DNA of 64,000 nucleotides from Himantopus leucocephalus (Eukaryota; Chordata; Aves; Charadriiformes; Recurvirostridae), in NCBI GenBank assembly GCA_003993805.1, contig RSEF01000001.1, forward strand, positions 75,817,265 through 75,881,264. The letters run 5' to 3'. The position numbers and the translations under genes were made by a program. Shown piece by piece: positions 1 through 13,279 of this stretch (position 1 is its first letter; each line of letters starts with the position of its first letter). The notes beneath the pieces are model-generated. The model saw only the letters and a program-made list of their open reading frames with translations. It did not search any database and was not told the DNA's origin.

Positions 1-1857
1 TGGTTGGAAAAAACCTCACACTTAAAAGTTCCCGTATAACCAAATCTTACAAATATAACTGTATAGGCTGTACCTAAAGAAATGATGTTGCATTAAATGA
101 TTAGCTGTTGAATCTAAAGTTTATGATTATATTGGCAGTGTGATCTGCTTCTGTAGTGAGTGTGGCTCGGAGCCATTCTCTTGTTAAAACGGGGACAGAA
201 ACAATCAGTAACCCCTGCTGCCAGGCGAAGGAAGGATGAGGGCTGGGGCAGACAAAAGCTTAATCTTTCTCTCTCTCTCTGTTTTTCTAAGAGTTTGAGC
301 TAATCGCTGATAACCAACACTAAAACATCTGAATCATAAATCTATTCAGCTACTGCGTGACTCCCAACAAACCGAGTACGAACTGTTTGTGCCTTAGCTA
401 TTCCCTTCCCTGCTGAGCCATGCCACGCATTTATCTCACATATAACCCCTTCTCATAGTCTTTACAGGTTTAAAACAAAATTCCCATAACGCTTTTTACA
501 TTTAAGTCATCGGGCCACCCCTTCTGTGGTAGCTCCCTTTTAAGATAGCTTTAGGCAGAAGATGAAATCACAGGGATGCAGCCTACATGCTCATCCTTCT
601 CCCTTCTCCCCCACTCACCCCGCCAAGAGCCGGGACTCCTGCTTCCCGCTATTGTGAGAATTAATCCTTTAGTGCTCCTCGCTGCTTTACCTTCCATAAA
701 GCCAATAAGCACAGAGTGACTGAAAGATTGGATGTGTGTTCGAAGGAATGAATAGCAATGGATCAAACTGCTCCAGCTCTTTTGCAAGTGCTGTTAGGAA
801 AATACAATCATTTGCTTTTTATTCGAAAAATAATTATGATACCTCTATTTATAAGAAAGTGAGTCTGGGCATTTCTGGATATTTTTTTTTTCCTTCTCAG
901 ATCAATGGACAGATTGGGGGGGGGCGGTGGGGAGCGGGGGAGCAAATTCCTAACTTTGCACCCCAGCTAGAAATCAATACAGAGGTAGTCCTGAATGCTC
1001 TTCCTTGATTGGTGGCTGTGGATGTGCTCCTGTATTGACTGAGGCTGCCCACAGTAAACACATAGGTGGAATCTTTTCAACATCAAAATTCATTTCAGAG
1101 GAAAAGGAAGTGACATTATGTTGTTATGGTTGGATAACTTTCTTCGGTACGAGAAACCCTGGAATGAGCAAATCTTGTAGTCTGTGGAGTAGGATGTGAT
1201 TTTTTTGTTTGTTTGTTTGCTTTTTCTTCTTCTGTTTCGACCGGGTGGAAGTGGCACGGAGGTTATTGAGTTAAAATGATTTCTTGAGATTTCTGCGTGC
1301 TAAAAGGGAATAAGTTGGGAAACAGTCTTTGGAGCTTCTCTCGCTAAAGCTTTATTAGTGAGGCTGAGTCACAGGAAAAGTCACCACCCGTCAATGCAGG
1401 GGGACTGAGTCCTCTGGGAGCAACCAGTTCAGAGTCACCTGCACTCGTGGGCAAGTAGGTGTTTCGAACAGTAGAGGAATGTGAATGCATCGATCAAAAT
1501 GTTGGGGTGTGCAGGAAACAGCTGTGCTTAGTCTTGAAAGATGGGAATCTTTGAAATGTTGTAGTGCATAGCACAAGTAAGGCTCCGCGTGCCCTCTTTT
1601 AAGGAGGTCTGGAAATCATGGGATTGTTTTATACCCAAATGTTTTATACTCATTTTATTTAAAAGTTTGAAAGAGACTAATATATGGAAACTAAAATATG
1701 AAAAGTATGTAACTATGACAGTTTGGGGGGAACAGCAGGCACCTTCTGAGAGGAGGCCCTAAGCCAGTATTGGTTGTCACAGTGGAGATGCTTAGGATGA
1801 ATCTATCCTTGGAAGGAAAGTAATGATCCTTGTTCCCAGTACTGAACATTCTATGTG

Positions 1858-2262
1858 TCATAGAATCATAGAATAGTTTTGGTTGGAAGAGACCTTTAAG
1901 ATCATCAAGTCCAACTGTTAACCTAGCACTCAGCACCACATCCACATCTCTTTTAAATACCTCCAGGGATGGCAACTCCACCACTTCCCTGGGCAGTCTG
2001 TTCCAATGTTTGATAACCCTTTCAGTGAAGAAATTTTTCCTAATATCCAATCTAAACCTCCCCTGGCACAACTTGAGGCCATATCCTCTTGTCCCATCTC
2101 CTGTTACTTGGAAGAAGGGACCAACCCCCACCTCGCTACAACCTCCTTTCAGGTAGTTGTAGAGAGCGATAAGGTCTCCCCTCAGCCTCCTTTTCTCCAG
2201 ACTAAACAACCGCCGTTCCCTCAGCCACTCCTCATAAGACTTGTTCTCCAGAACCCTTCTTG
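1858..2262 (-). mobile_element. CR1 LINE 3' end with ORF2 tail
   Basis: The left edge carries the ATCATAGAATCATAGAAT motif, the reverse complement of the CR1 3' terminal repeat, so the element lies on the minus strand with its 3' end to the left. It is 5'-truncated, as is usual for CR1. On the minus strand the reading frame from about 2209 down to 1691 is open for 172 codons and includes the conserved C-terminal part of the CR1 ORF2 protein (endonuclease/reverse transcriptase polyprotein), with segments such as [18 protein letters not shown] and the ending [12 protein letters not shown]. The frame runs beyond the element into flanking DNA. It is a non-autonomous fragment: the catalytic domains are missing. 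Confidence 0.95.
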
Positions 2263-2745
2263 CACTTCTGGTGGTTTTCTGTATTTTACCTTGAAATGCT
2301 TGATTATTTTTTTTAATTGAATTTATTTTTTTGTCTCTTAAGTTGTTTTTAACGTTCTTGCAGTGAAATCAGATCCTGTAGTGGAAGGCTGCTCTTTGAG
2401 AATTACCTAGCAAGCATGGCTTTCCCTAAACTAGAATTTTTCTTAGTTCCTCAGTTTTGCTCCTTTTGAGCACCTCCTAAGGACAGAAATGCCGGACAGG
2501 ATGAGACATTTCCTTCACTGCTGAAAAAAATGTAATTGGTAATGTTGTAATTCAGGATTCTTGCCTGCATGAAGCGCCTGGTGCAGGTGTCCTTGTTACT
2601 TTCTGTGGGACTTACAGTTTGGAGAGATTCAAGCAAGCCTGCGTATAAAAGGGCCTGCCATCCTAGTCTGCTTGGAGGGATCTGTGAATAGTTAAGCTGG
2701 TTCTCGTTGTCTTACAGATATTAAGCCTCATGGGAGATTTAGGTA

Positions 2746-2878
2746 TTTGTCTCTATTTTGTGTGTATTGAAAAAGAGCAGAGAATAGTCAAGCGGGTTGC
2801 CTGAAGTCACCCAGCCTAGCAGAGCTGGGAATAGGTTTCCTGGCTCCCAGTACTGTACTTTAAACCACAAGATTAGTC
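2746..2878 (+). repeat. MIR-type SINE relic, sense orientation
   Basis: The stretch follows the MIR/MIR_Amn consensus in order: a TGAAAAAGAGCAGAGAATAG-like segment, GGTTGCCTGAAGTCACCCAG, GCAGAGCTGGGAATAGG, then CTCCCAGTACTGTACTTTAAACCAC. These match the MIR core (gttgcccaaggtcacacagc, cagagctgggattcgaaccc, cagtgctctaaccact). The divergence fits an ancient amniote insertion. The match is from memory of the consensus. Confidence 0.65.
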
Positions 2879-5800
2879 TTTTTTGAAAAGGATAATCTGT
2901 ATGTTCAAAGAAGGCTTTATAAAGCTCCCATTAACCCCGGTGCCGTACCTAGTGAGGAATCTAATTTATGTTCTGGCAAATGAAAGCGGTTTTGAAGACC
3001 TTCGTGCTGCAGGTCACTGTCAGACCTTCAAGGTCCATTGCCACCAGTTTAATTTTTCTCCTGCTTGAATTTGCCTTTCGTTCCTGAGAAAGGAGGCGCA
3101 AAACTGTACTCCTGAGGAAAGATTTCCAGAGGCATCCCGTTGTGGATAACTGAGAACAAGGTCCATGTGTGTTTTTTTGCTATGTTTAGTTAATGTACAG
3201 AATGGCTAATGTTCCCATTCCTTCCTTGAAAGAAAGAGATACCTTCTGGCAAAGCTCTTTTTATTGCATTTTATCACTTAGTCAAGATCGGAAGATCTGA
3301 ATTCCAGTAGCCAATGACTGGAAATGCCTTTTCAAACTAAAATGTTGAACTTTAGAGTTTACCCCTGAGTCCTCGAGCTACCTTATCTGAGTGGCAGAGG
3401 AAATTTTTTTTTCCAGTTTTCTTCTGTTATCAAGGTAGAACACAGCGTCTGAATGTTAGCGAAGTAGCAGTACATTAACCTCAGCCTTGCTTTTATTCAA
3501 AGATTGCAAGTGTTTTACAGGGTTGGCTAAAGATTATCTAACTTTTGGGGGGGGCGGGGAGGAGAGAGAGACGGACAGAGATTTAGCTCTCATCACTGAA
3601 TGCATGAAGTGAGAATAAAAGCCAGGGCTTTCCTGATCCCATGCTCCACTAATAACACTTTTACAAGCTGGTTATATAATTATCTGGTACCGTATTTTTT
3701 TCCCCCCACTTCAGGCAGATCAGCTATTTCATCCAACCAAAGCATTTTGTGCAGATCTTTGGATAATCCAGTGTCATCGCTTCTGCATTGAATTGCAGAA
3801 ACAAAGCTGGCTATTCCAATTTACAAGACGTAACAGACTTTTGTTTCATTTTTTAAAATCTAATTAAACAAATCTGGGTTTTTTTTTTCCTTATTCTTGA
3901 TGGGAGGAGGGAATTTAGGAGAAAGAGGTACTCCAAATAATGTCTGTAGAATAAGTGTTACAGGAATAGACCTGGTTTCCTCTGTGTCTGGGCAATAGTT
4001 TACTGCCCTTCTCTCAAATTACGATGCTGTTTATAATACGTGTTTTAAGAGTGTAGTTAGCATTAAAATTTATGAACATCATCATAATAATAATTAACAA
4101 TAATAATTTGCTGTTTCTGGCAGATATAACTATTACTGCATAAATAGCCAAGTGTTTGTAGCAATCTGCAAATTTATTGGCTATAAAGACGACATTAAAT
4201 AAAGCTAGAGAAGAATTCCCGTATGGCGTATGTGTTGAAGAAGATATTCATCCTGTGCTCTGGAAGGAGAGCTACAAGCACTCCATCACCTTTTTTATGG
4301 GGCAGCATTGCCAGATGTGGAGTAAAACACGGAGCGTCCGTCTCCTAAGCACGCGAAGGGCTCTGTATCGTTGGCAAACACACATGTGAGCTGAGCTCCT
4401 TCCAGACGCGGGTGGAGGTGGTAGTTCATGGCCACCTCTGGCCAAGGGGCCTTAGTCAGGACAGTTGCACTGGTGCCACTTGTGCGGATGTTGAGTTACT
4501 CGCGATACGTTGTTAAGAAGCAGCTCCTGAGTTTTTACGCTTTGCTTGACAACCTAAAAACCCTGGGACTGCTAGCTTTCTGCTTTGTTTTTCTGAGCAG
4601 ACCCTTCTCCCCTCTGCCTTCCCCCAGCCTCAGGGAGGGGAACGGGAATTCCCATGGAGCTCCTGGCTCATCTCCCGGCTGCTCCTCGGCTGCTCTCAGC
4701 TCTGAGAAGCAGCCGCCTCGGTCACCAGGCGACCTTGCTGGGTCCTCTTTGGGTTTTTACTGGCATCCTGTGGAAGATGATGGCTCAGCGGAGCAGGGCA
4801 GCTCTGCATGTTCAGCAGGACAGCTGAGGAAGTGTGGGATTCCCATTGGAGCCGGGAGTCTGGGCAGGGAAGGTGTGCTAGATAGCTGTCGCTAGGGTGG
4901 AGGCTCTGAGCTTTAAAAGGCTTTAAAAGCTCTGGAGGGGCTTTTCCACATATCCAATGAATACTGTGACGTGCGTTATGAAGCCAGAGCTGTGTAAGGA
5001 ACTGTGACTCGCATTACAATATTTGACTGGCTTGAAACACCATTTCCCCATGACAAGCCTATCCCTTAGTGCATATATCCCTCATTAGGGTGATAGCATC
5101 TGTGTTTCTTATAAGAATAAAAAAAAAAATTGTATGAAAGCCATTCATTTTTATATTGGAGTATGACTGTATTGTATAAGCTTGGAACAATCTCAGAGTC
5201 TGACAGATAAGGAAGGTGATGCTTTTGGCTATCCAGAGTACTGCAGACGATTATCCAAGAGTATGAACGAGACCTGTTAGTTATATTTCCACAAACTGTT
5301 ATGCAGTGGAACAGATGTGTGTTTTAAAATCTTGTTCTTCAGCTTGAGACCAAGCCTGTTGCAAACAGTCAGTTCACGCGTGCGAGTGGCTGGCTGGCTG
5401 CGTCGTCACGAGTGATTACTGGTAGGCAGCTATTTCATACTCTTGCAAATTCTTCTTTGCTAAATTCATGGAAAAAAATGCTGGAACATGGATTTCAGTG
5501 TAGCACCCCGATGGAATTTGTCTCTTGGCCGCGTGCTGTGGTAGAAGCCCGTGGGGTACCTGTGTGTGGCTGCAGGCTCGCTCGGCGGCTTTTCTTTTGT
5601 CTGACCCAGAGCGGGGAGGAAGAGTTTTTAGTGCCGACAGCACTTTAAGGCCGCTCTTCCCGCTGAGCCGCCAGCCAGGTTTTGTTTGTGGTGGGTATGC
5701 TGTGGGCTGCGCTCCGCACGGCATCCGAAGGGGAGTCAGAAGAATGGCTGGCTGGGGAGATCAGATTAAAGGGAAAAAGCAAAGCTTCACAGCCTTTCTT

Positions 5801-7771
5801 TTTTTTTTTTTTTATCTTGATGCATTTTACCGTTTCATCCCGCTTTTTCAGACAAGGGTGAGCAGGGACCTTTTTTCCCGCATTCAAAATCCAGGCCATT
5901 GTTTTCCTTAGAGGAGCAGAAGGGATGTAAAGGAATCACCTGAGCCCTTAAGGGTTGATCTGGGCTTTCTGTTTATTTCAGTGCCCATGAAGATAGTTTT
6001 TTCTTGACTTGCTTATCAACTGGCAGCTAATAACATTGGGGACGGGGAGAGCGATGTAAATGCTGAAGCACCACTCATTACTGTTACAGGAGAAGTTTCG
6101 TGGCGCGAGTGCAAACCAGCTGCACAGCTTGCATGCCATGTTGCATCAGCACTGCATGATAGCAGGGAGTAAACCCCCAGGAATTTTGGCCGGTGAGTGA
6201 ACTAGAGAAGTGGAGGTTGGCTTAGCCGGGCCCCTCTGGCTATATCAAGAGCAGCAAAAATCCCCTTAAAAAAATCATTTTCCCAGTAAGTCTTGAAATC
6301 TTTGCAGAAACTTTAGCCAAGCGATCCATTCCAGATTTTGGCGCTCATCCTTTCCCTTCCCCGTGTTCATGCTGAGCAGATGAGCGCAATGGCCAGACCT
6401 AAAATGAAGAGCATCTACAGTCTGATCTCATCCTCCCTTGCTGCCTTTGGCTGGAGAGGAGGAGGAGCTTTGAAATCGGATTATTACTTCGAGCCTCTTG
6501 GCTTTGGAGCTACAGACTGTTCCCCACGTTGCCAATGGGCTTAAAAGCTTAGCAGAACTCCCACTAGGTACCCAGGAAGCCTCTTACCGCAGGAGATGGT
6601 GACATGGCAGGATCAGCTGTTCTTTATTTATCGTGCAGCCGAATCGTCTGGGGACGGACCATAGCTAACCCGGTGATGTTGTTTCCAGAAACAACGTCAA
6701 GAACAGGTAGAGCCGTGCTGATGCTGCTCCCCACCGACGTGACTGTGCTCACCCAAGGCGCTATGTGAAGCTGTTGCTAAAATTTTTAGTCTTTAGCTCC
6801 TGGTAGTACTTAGCCCATAAATGGGAATGATAAATCCAGTATTTATGGAGAGAGGGAGTTTGGGGTTGTTTTGGTTTGGTTTGGTTTTACCAGCAAGGTA
6901 CGACTGGCATGCAACTGTGAGAGCTTAACAATATATAATCTGTATGGTATTATGGGTTAGCTTCAGAACGGTCCCAATCTCTCTGTCTGCTCACCGCTTT
7001 CCTCAGCCTGTCTTTCCAGCAAAAAACCCCAAAAGCCTAAACCAGCACAATCTACAAGTAGTTTAATGATCTGAATACATCTGATACTCCATAGAAGCGC
7101 AGCTACTGGGAGAGATCCTTTCCAGGTGATAATAAATGATATCTCTCTGAGGGCAAGGCAGACAGGATGCAATTCAAGCAGACTCTGTTTCCTCTCACAC
7201 TGTTGTGTTTGGATGTTATTTTCAGCTAGAGGAGTTGAACTTGTGGCTTGGGCAATAGTGGTCAGCCGCTTTGTGGGGGTGTTTTGGTTTGGGTTTTTTT
7301 AAGGGTGCGACCCCAGGACTTTTCCCGTAAAGGCAGAGACCCCTGATTAGAAATTTAAGCAGACTGGTGTTAAGCTTGCTTTTCTTAATTGCCCTTCGCA
7401 GGCCTCTTGGAAGTCTTCCATGGGGTCTGCAAACCACCGGCTGGAGACCATGGGTTCTGCTGAGCCTGAAATTTCTGTCTCTCTCCCGTGTAAAGCCAGC
7501 TCAGTGCGCAGCGCAATGCCTGCCCCTCAGCCAGCATAACTGGCTTATGGTAAATGGTGTAGATTATCTGCTCTGAAGGAAGAGGGGATTATTTTGAAAG
7601 GGAGAAATGATCCTTTGGAGGGAAATAGCACGATCTCCAAATGCTTGAGCTGCTAATAAAACTGCTGAAAAAGAAAGATGATGGCAGTGGCATCGAGTGT
7701 CAAGCCTTATGGCTTCTCTCTTAGCCTTGCCGCCGAGTGAAGCATGCCCCTGGTAAGGATGCTGGGGCTCG

Positions 7772-7912
7772 TGTTCGCTTCTCCATCTGTAAAATTGCTC
7801 TGCATGTGGGTGTGTGCCTCCCCTTCCTTCACAGGTGCTGCAAGGCTTTACTGAATGTTCTTGAAATGCTTTGATGCTCTAGGATGAAAGCTGCTCTTGA
7901 GGCATAAAGTAC
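7772..7912 (-). repeat. MIR-type SINE relic, antisense
   Basis: Read on the plus strand, this shows the antisense MIR signature: CTTCTCCATCTGTAAAAT, then CCTTCACAGGTGCTGCAAGG, then AATGCTTTGATGCTCTAGGA TGAAAG. In the consensus these correspond to tccccatctgtaaaatgg, cctcacagggttgttgtgagg, and gctttgagatccttggatgaaag. All three blocks are in the right order and spacing, so chance resemblance is unlikely. No poly-A or target duplication remains. Confidence 0.6.
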
Positions 7913-10900
7913 TAATGTCTAACTATTAAACGAAAACTAATCGCTTGTTACTTCAGATCTTCAGATGTACCCTGTCCATCCGAAAAGGTACTTTGCAGGG
8001 GGAAGAAATGGAATGAGTAGCAGTTTTACGTCTTTTAAGTGCTGACAGTGCATAAAATTCATGACGAATGTAGTTCTTGTCCCAAATCACTAGCACTGCA
8101 GGCAAGATAAGCTAGGAAGAGAAGAAAGCTTTATGAGCACCAGTACGCTGGCATGGGGCATGAGGGAGACTGGATTGATCAGTCTGAAATCTCTTTTCAG
8201 TGCAGTTTAGCCACCCAGCGTGAGCTGCTCATATTTGTTTGTATTACACAGCAGTGAAAAATTCCAGTTGGAGAGCAAGCAGCAGCGTGCTGTGCAAACA
8301 GGGGAGGGTCCCCGTCCCAAAGGAGAGATCGGACAGCAGGGTAACGTGGACAGAGAACAAGAAACCACAACCATTCTGGCCAGCGGGATAGAGGGTAGAT
8401 AGCACGGTGGTCTCAGATCACCAGTAGCCTTGTGCCTGTCCCAGATTTTTAAGGATTCTGATAGAGAGGCTAAAGGAGGACAAAACCGAGGCACCGGCGG
8501 GGAGCATGTGGCATTTGTTCTTTGCAAACAGCCGTAATGTGGAGGCAATACAACAAATTCTCCCTGGCTTTCTGTTTATAACCATCTCCCTCATACAAAG
8601 CTGTCATCTCACACCTCTGCTTGGCCCTGGAGTAACATTATGCCCCTATTTACAACGTGCTTGAAATAGCCTTCAAAGTCTGCTCACAGAAAGTCGAGGG
8701 AGGTAGAGATCTCAGTAGGCGCTGACAGACATGAAGGGGGGACCTGAAGAAACTGGAAAAGGGAACACCTTTGCTGCTTTTGCTTTTCCCCCCCTCCCCA
8801 AATGATAGTCCTCTTCTGACAGGGTAGCTTTTCTCCTCCCTCAGGTGTTTGCTCTTCATCCCTTGCCCTTGCACACACCAGTCTGGCAGCTCAGAGAAGA
8901 GGAGGGACTTCTGCAGTGCCAAGTGTCACTAAACCTCTTCACCTCGTGCCCCCACAGCTGCTGTAGAAGGCCAGCTTGGCTCCCCCTGAGCTCCTGGTCC
9001 CCAGGGGTGAGGTGAAGATGACGATGTTTCCTTGAGGAGAGCTGCTGACTTGTTCCCCTCTGCCAGGAGCACAGGGAGGGCGTTCAGCACCCACTCTCCC
9101 TGTGGTGGAACGGCAGAGTGGAGAAGTCAGGGGCCCTTTTGGCTCAGGAAGCCGTAAAGCCCTGGAGCATCATACAGAGAGAGGGCAGCATGCAGCCTCC
9201 TGGGAGACTGTGGGGAAGCTGGGAGGGGCACATCCAGATGCAGACTTGGAGAATGGGCGGTGTGTCCAACTAGCCGCTTAAAATTAAGATAACATGGCTG
9301 GGAGACCCCATCCAAAGCCATAACTTCTTTCTGACTTTACAGCAGCCATCTAAACCCACTGCTGTTTGTGCTTCCAGGGTATCATGGCCCTGGGAATACC
9401 CCTGACTCTCCACAACGCTCTCCTGGCTTGTCTTGCAGAGCAGGGCACTCTCAGTAGGTTTCATATTTTGAAAACTATTTCCATATGATGGCAGCAGTCA
9501 CAAGCAGGGAGAGCACGGCAAGTGGGCTGCTGAAAGCACTCTGGCTGCTGGGCAGGGGGGCATGGTTTTTTCAGGCATGCTGAGTACGTCCTAGGGGCTG
9601 AGCCCATCGGCAGACCAACAAGCTGCGTTGCAGGGGTTGGCAGAGTAACTGGCTCGTGGTGTATCTGGATCCTGTCACCTCAGCTCCAGGACCGTGTCCT
9701 GCTATTCATTGCATTGGCTTTCTGCTGTGGCTTCAGGTGAATCAGCTGGGTGTACTCCGCAGCCGAAAGGAGAGTACCATACTTTCCTCTCTGGGATGTG
9801 CTGGGGGGCACAGTGGTCTCTCCCCAAGTCCCCATGTCCTCCTCACAACTGGGAAACATCTGGCTCTCCTGTGGAGAGGACAGCAGGAACTCCTAGCTGG
9901 AGATGTGAAAAATGTGCACTGGCTTCACGCAACATGGAGGTAAATGACGCTTGTTGGAAGCATTTCAGACCTGCAGTTGACTTCCCATCTTCCTGCCCAG
10001 TCCTAGTAACTGTACTCTTCTGCATGAATTCACCTAACTCTTGCCCAGGTACCTGTTGTCATTAATTATCTGTGAGGGGAAAAGAACATCCTAACTCGAT
10101 TTAGTGACAGCGTTGAAATTTCAGCGCATGGGTTGGGGCTGGCTCAGCACAGCCCACTGGTAGCTTTCGGTGATCTCCTAAAGCCTCTGCAAAAGCCTGT
10201 TGAGTCACTTGGGAGCATTGCAATGGAAAGCTGATCACAGCAGCGGTATGGAAATAGAGCTGAAGGGATTGGGATTTTTAAACTGATGGCTAACTTGGAC
10301 AAGGCTTAGCTGTGCTTAAACTGGTTATGTCCATCAGATTCGGTTATAGATGATTCAGCTCTGGCACAGAGGAAGCCTTTAACCCATAGTCCTGTACCTC
10401 AGCACCCAGCCTGCTCATGCCGGGCTCTTTCATGTGCTGGGCTTCCCTGCGGTTTTGGAGGAGCCCATCTTCTGAAACGAGGGCCCCAAACTTTGTGATG
10501 CTGCCCTCCAAGCGGACAGCTTGTGAGGAGCTGGAGTCTGACCGGCTTCTTTCCATAGTTCAGAGAGCCAACGTGTGCAGCAGCCCCGCCATTACCTCTG
10601 TGCTGGTGTTGGTGACAGCGGTGTCACCACTGTCGCAGTTGTGGACTCATTCATTTACTTTTACCTGGGAAGTCAATTGTCTTTCCTCTCAAAAGCCTAG
10701 GCAGATACCAAAAAAGGACTATATACTTCAGGCAGCATGGGGTTTGAGTCACCACGCATAGAGAGGCCATAGCGCTTAGGTGCTGCCAAGACCAAACCAA
10801 AGCAGCCGTTGCAACAAAACACAGGTGATACTGGCATCTAATACATGCTTGGAGCAGCTCTGGTGGAGCAGCGTTCGTTTGGGACCCAGACTTCCCTCCC

Positions 10901-10960
10901 AGCCCACCCCTGCCAGCTATTTTCCCAGGCAGTGGGAAAGGAGGGGTTGGTGCCCTCTCA

Positions 10961-11061
10961 GCCGCCCCGGCTAACCCTGCTTCGGGCCAGCGCTCCTCCC
11001 GGGCGAGGTGGTCACCCTTGCTCCAGCGGCCGCCTCTTCCCGACAGCCCTCGCCTGACTCA
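10961..11061. promoter_or_regulatory. dense CpG cluster in intron 1, candidate regulatory element
   Basis: About ten CpG dinucleotides fall within 100 bases, including a GCGGCCGC octamer at 11026-11033, and the cluster ends in a TGACTCA AP-1-type site at 11055-11061. The neighbouring introns are CpG-poor. GC-rich DNA with scattered CpG continues to about 11.56 kb. CpG density of this kind marks unmethylated promoters or enhancers in birds. No splice donor with a plausible first-exon peptide was recognised. Regulatory function is an inference. Confidence 0.4.
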
Positions 11062-12040
11062 GGGGGGATTTAGTCCTGGGCTGGGGGGAGGGAAAGACGT
11101 TAAACAGGCTTTTCCCTAATGAGGTGTGACGCCAGCTGGAGAGGGGGAGAATCCTGCTTTTCTCCTGTCTGTTGCTCTCTCCAGCTAGAGGAGGAGGAGG
11201 AGGAGGAGATGTATCTCCCCCCCTCCTTTCCTCTGCTGATTTGCTGCCTCTTCTGTTTCCTTTCTGTGCCGTCCCCAAAGCGTTTTTGGCAAGGTTCAGA
11301 TTTCTGTGCTCACAGCTCAGTGCTCAAAGAGAAAAGGGGAAAAACAAAAGGGTTGGAGGCGTGGGGGGGATGGTGGCGGGGAGGAAGCCCAGCCGCTCTC
11401 GCCCGCTGGCCCTGGCCAGGCCAGAGGAGCGTGGGGGGACAGACGAGCACCCCGGGCAGGGTTTGCCCTCAGGACCATGGAGGGGTTTGGTGGCCTCTCT
11501 CTCCTGGGAGTCCCTGGCGTCACTTCGGCCACCTCTACACAGACGCGCTGCTAGAGCACCCTGCTGCTTTGCTGGCCCTGCCGTGTTGGAGGGGAGGGCT
11601 GGGAAAACAAGGTTTATTCCTCCTCCTGCAAAATGTGGGCTGAAGCATTAGGTGAAAACCAGAGGGAATCCTAACTTTTTGTTCACGGTCCTGAGATGTT
11701 AAGATTTGCATCGCATCCTCCTGGTCTCTGGTGTTCCCATCTCAAGCTTTCCTGGTAGGACAGGCAAGCACCCATGGGGAGTCTGTCGCTGAAGATGGGC
11801 TAAATGTCTCTCTGGGGAGGTCTGTCTCTCATCATTGAATACAGAGGAACCTGGGCTGGAAGGGTTAGACACCTAAGGTCTGTACACCTAAAGGGAACAA
11901 AATCTTCCCTAAATGTGGCAATTGCTGCAGCTGTTTAAAATACTTGAAAATTTCCTAGTGTGTTATTTTTGGTTGGTTGTTTGGGTTTTTTTCCTTATCT
12001 TTAATTTGGAAAATTAAACTGAGCTGAAATAAAATCTTTC

Positions 12041-12129
12041 CAGGGGAATGTCCCTGCCCATGGCAGTGGGGTTAGAACTAGATGATCTTTAAGGTCCCTT
12101 CCAACCTAAACCATTCTATGATTCTATAG
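12041..12129 (+). mobile_element. CR1 LINE 3' end fragment
   Basis: The last roughly 90 bases of a CR1 element are in sense orientation: TAGAACTAGATGATCTTTAA, GGTCCCTTCCAACC, then CCATTCTATGATTCTAT, the diagnostic octamer-repeat 3' end. No coding sequence is left. It is oriented opposite to the copy at 1.9 kb. Confidence 0.9.
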
Positions 12130-13279
12130 CACCCTGGACATGTGGGAAAAGTCCAGGATTTAGGTATTTTGGGGCAGAAAGCTGGAGAATCCAGCAGGAT
12201 AGAAAATTGTGACATTCAGTTAAACAGGGCCAATGGACCCAGCCCTGGGAAATTAAAGCACCTCTTGCTGCTCTTGCCCTATCGCAAGCCACAACAGGAA
12301 AAAAAAGTAGACAAAAACTTTACAGGGAAATGTTGGTATCTTATTTTCCAAGGCAAATAATCACGGTAATGCTTGGACTGTGCCGTTACCATAACCAGCT
12401 GGCACTGAGTGCAACTGTCAGTAGGGACCAGAGGACCAGACCGGGCTACAGGCAGCACCCATGGCACTGGGGAGTGCGGTGCAAGCGACTTTCTACAGAG
12501 GTGCCTCACGCCTGCTAATGATGGACCTTTGTTTGCCCTGTGCTATGTGTGTGCTGATTAATCCTGACTTGTGCCAGAGCCCTTTAACCCAGCGTGGTGC
12601 TGGGACTCCACGTCGGTCCATGCACCCGTTGCCCCTGTTAGCCAGTGGCTGCGAGATCCACCTGCGGCCAGGTCAGGTCCCCAAATTGGTGCTGCACCTG
12701 CCACAGTGGCAGGGACGAGCAGCACCCATCTGGGAGAGAGGAGGCAGCAAGAGAAAGGGGGAAACTCCCCAGCCAGATGTTTTGGGGAAGACTGGTGTGT
12801 TCCTGCCCAGGAGACAGCACCTTGCACAGTGCCCGAGGAATGTCCCCCAGCTCCCGGGGTGACCCGACGGCTCCAAAAATGTAAAGGTCACTCCCAGGCC
12901 TGGAAAACAATGGCTGCAGATAGGGGCTATCTGAGCCGGTTGTGGCCACTGCTTAAGGAGTGTTAGTCAAACAGCAGGCTGAAAAGGCTGATGGGAAGCA
13001 ATTTAAATATTCCTTCTTACAAAAGGCTGTCGCATCCTAGCAGAGGCAGGCTGCTGACTGACAGCTTTAGCGCACAAGTGTACGCGGATGAGGCGGAGGC
13101 TGAATGGAGGGGAACATCCTGGAGACTTACTTTCCCCCCGCCCTTTATTCTGGGTCCTAATGTCGTTTTTCACAAGCTGCGAGTTGACTGTTGTAACGCA
13201 CCTGGGATGTTTTAGCACATCACATACTTTGTGGGGTTTTCTCCCCCCCTCCCCGGTATATTTTGTTAGAAGGCAGATG

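Noticed and set aside
4428..4895. 155-codon frame considered as a possible exon 1 or upstream gene
   Set aside because: It has no resemblance to the CECR2 N terminus, no domain and no donor in the right frame, so it is treated as noise.
11119..11651. Overlapping 174- and 159-codon frames near 11.4 kb
   Set aside because: They lie in the GC-rich part of intron 1, are low-complexity Gly/Ser/Pro/Arg sequence, and match no CECR2 exon 1 feature or other protein I know.
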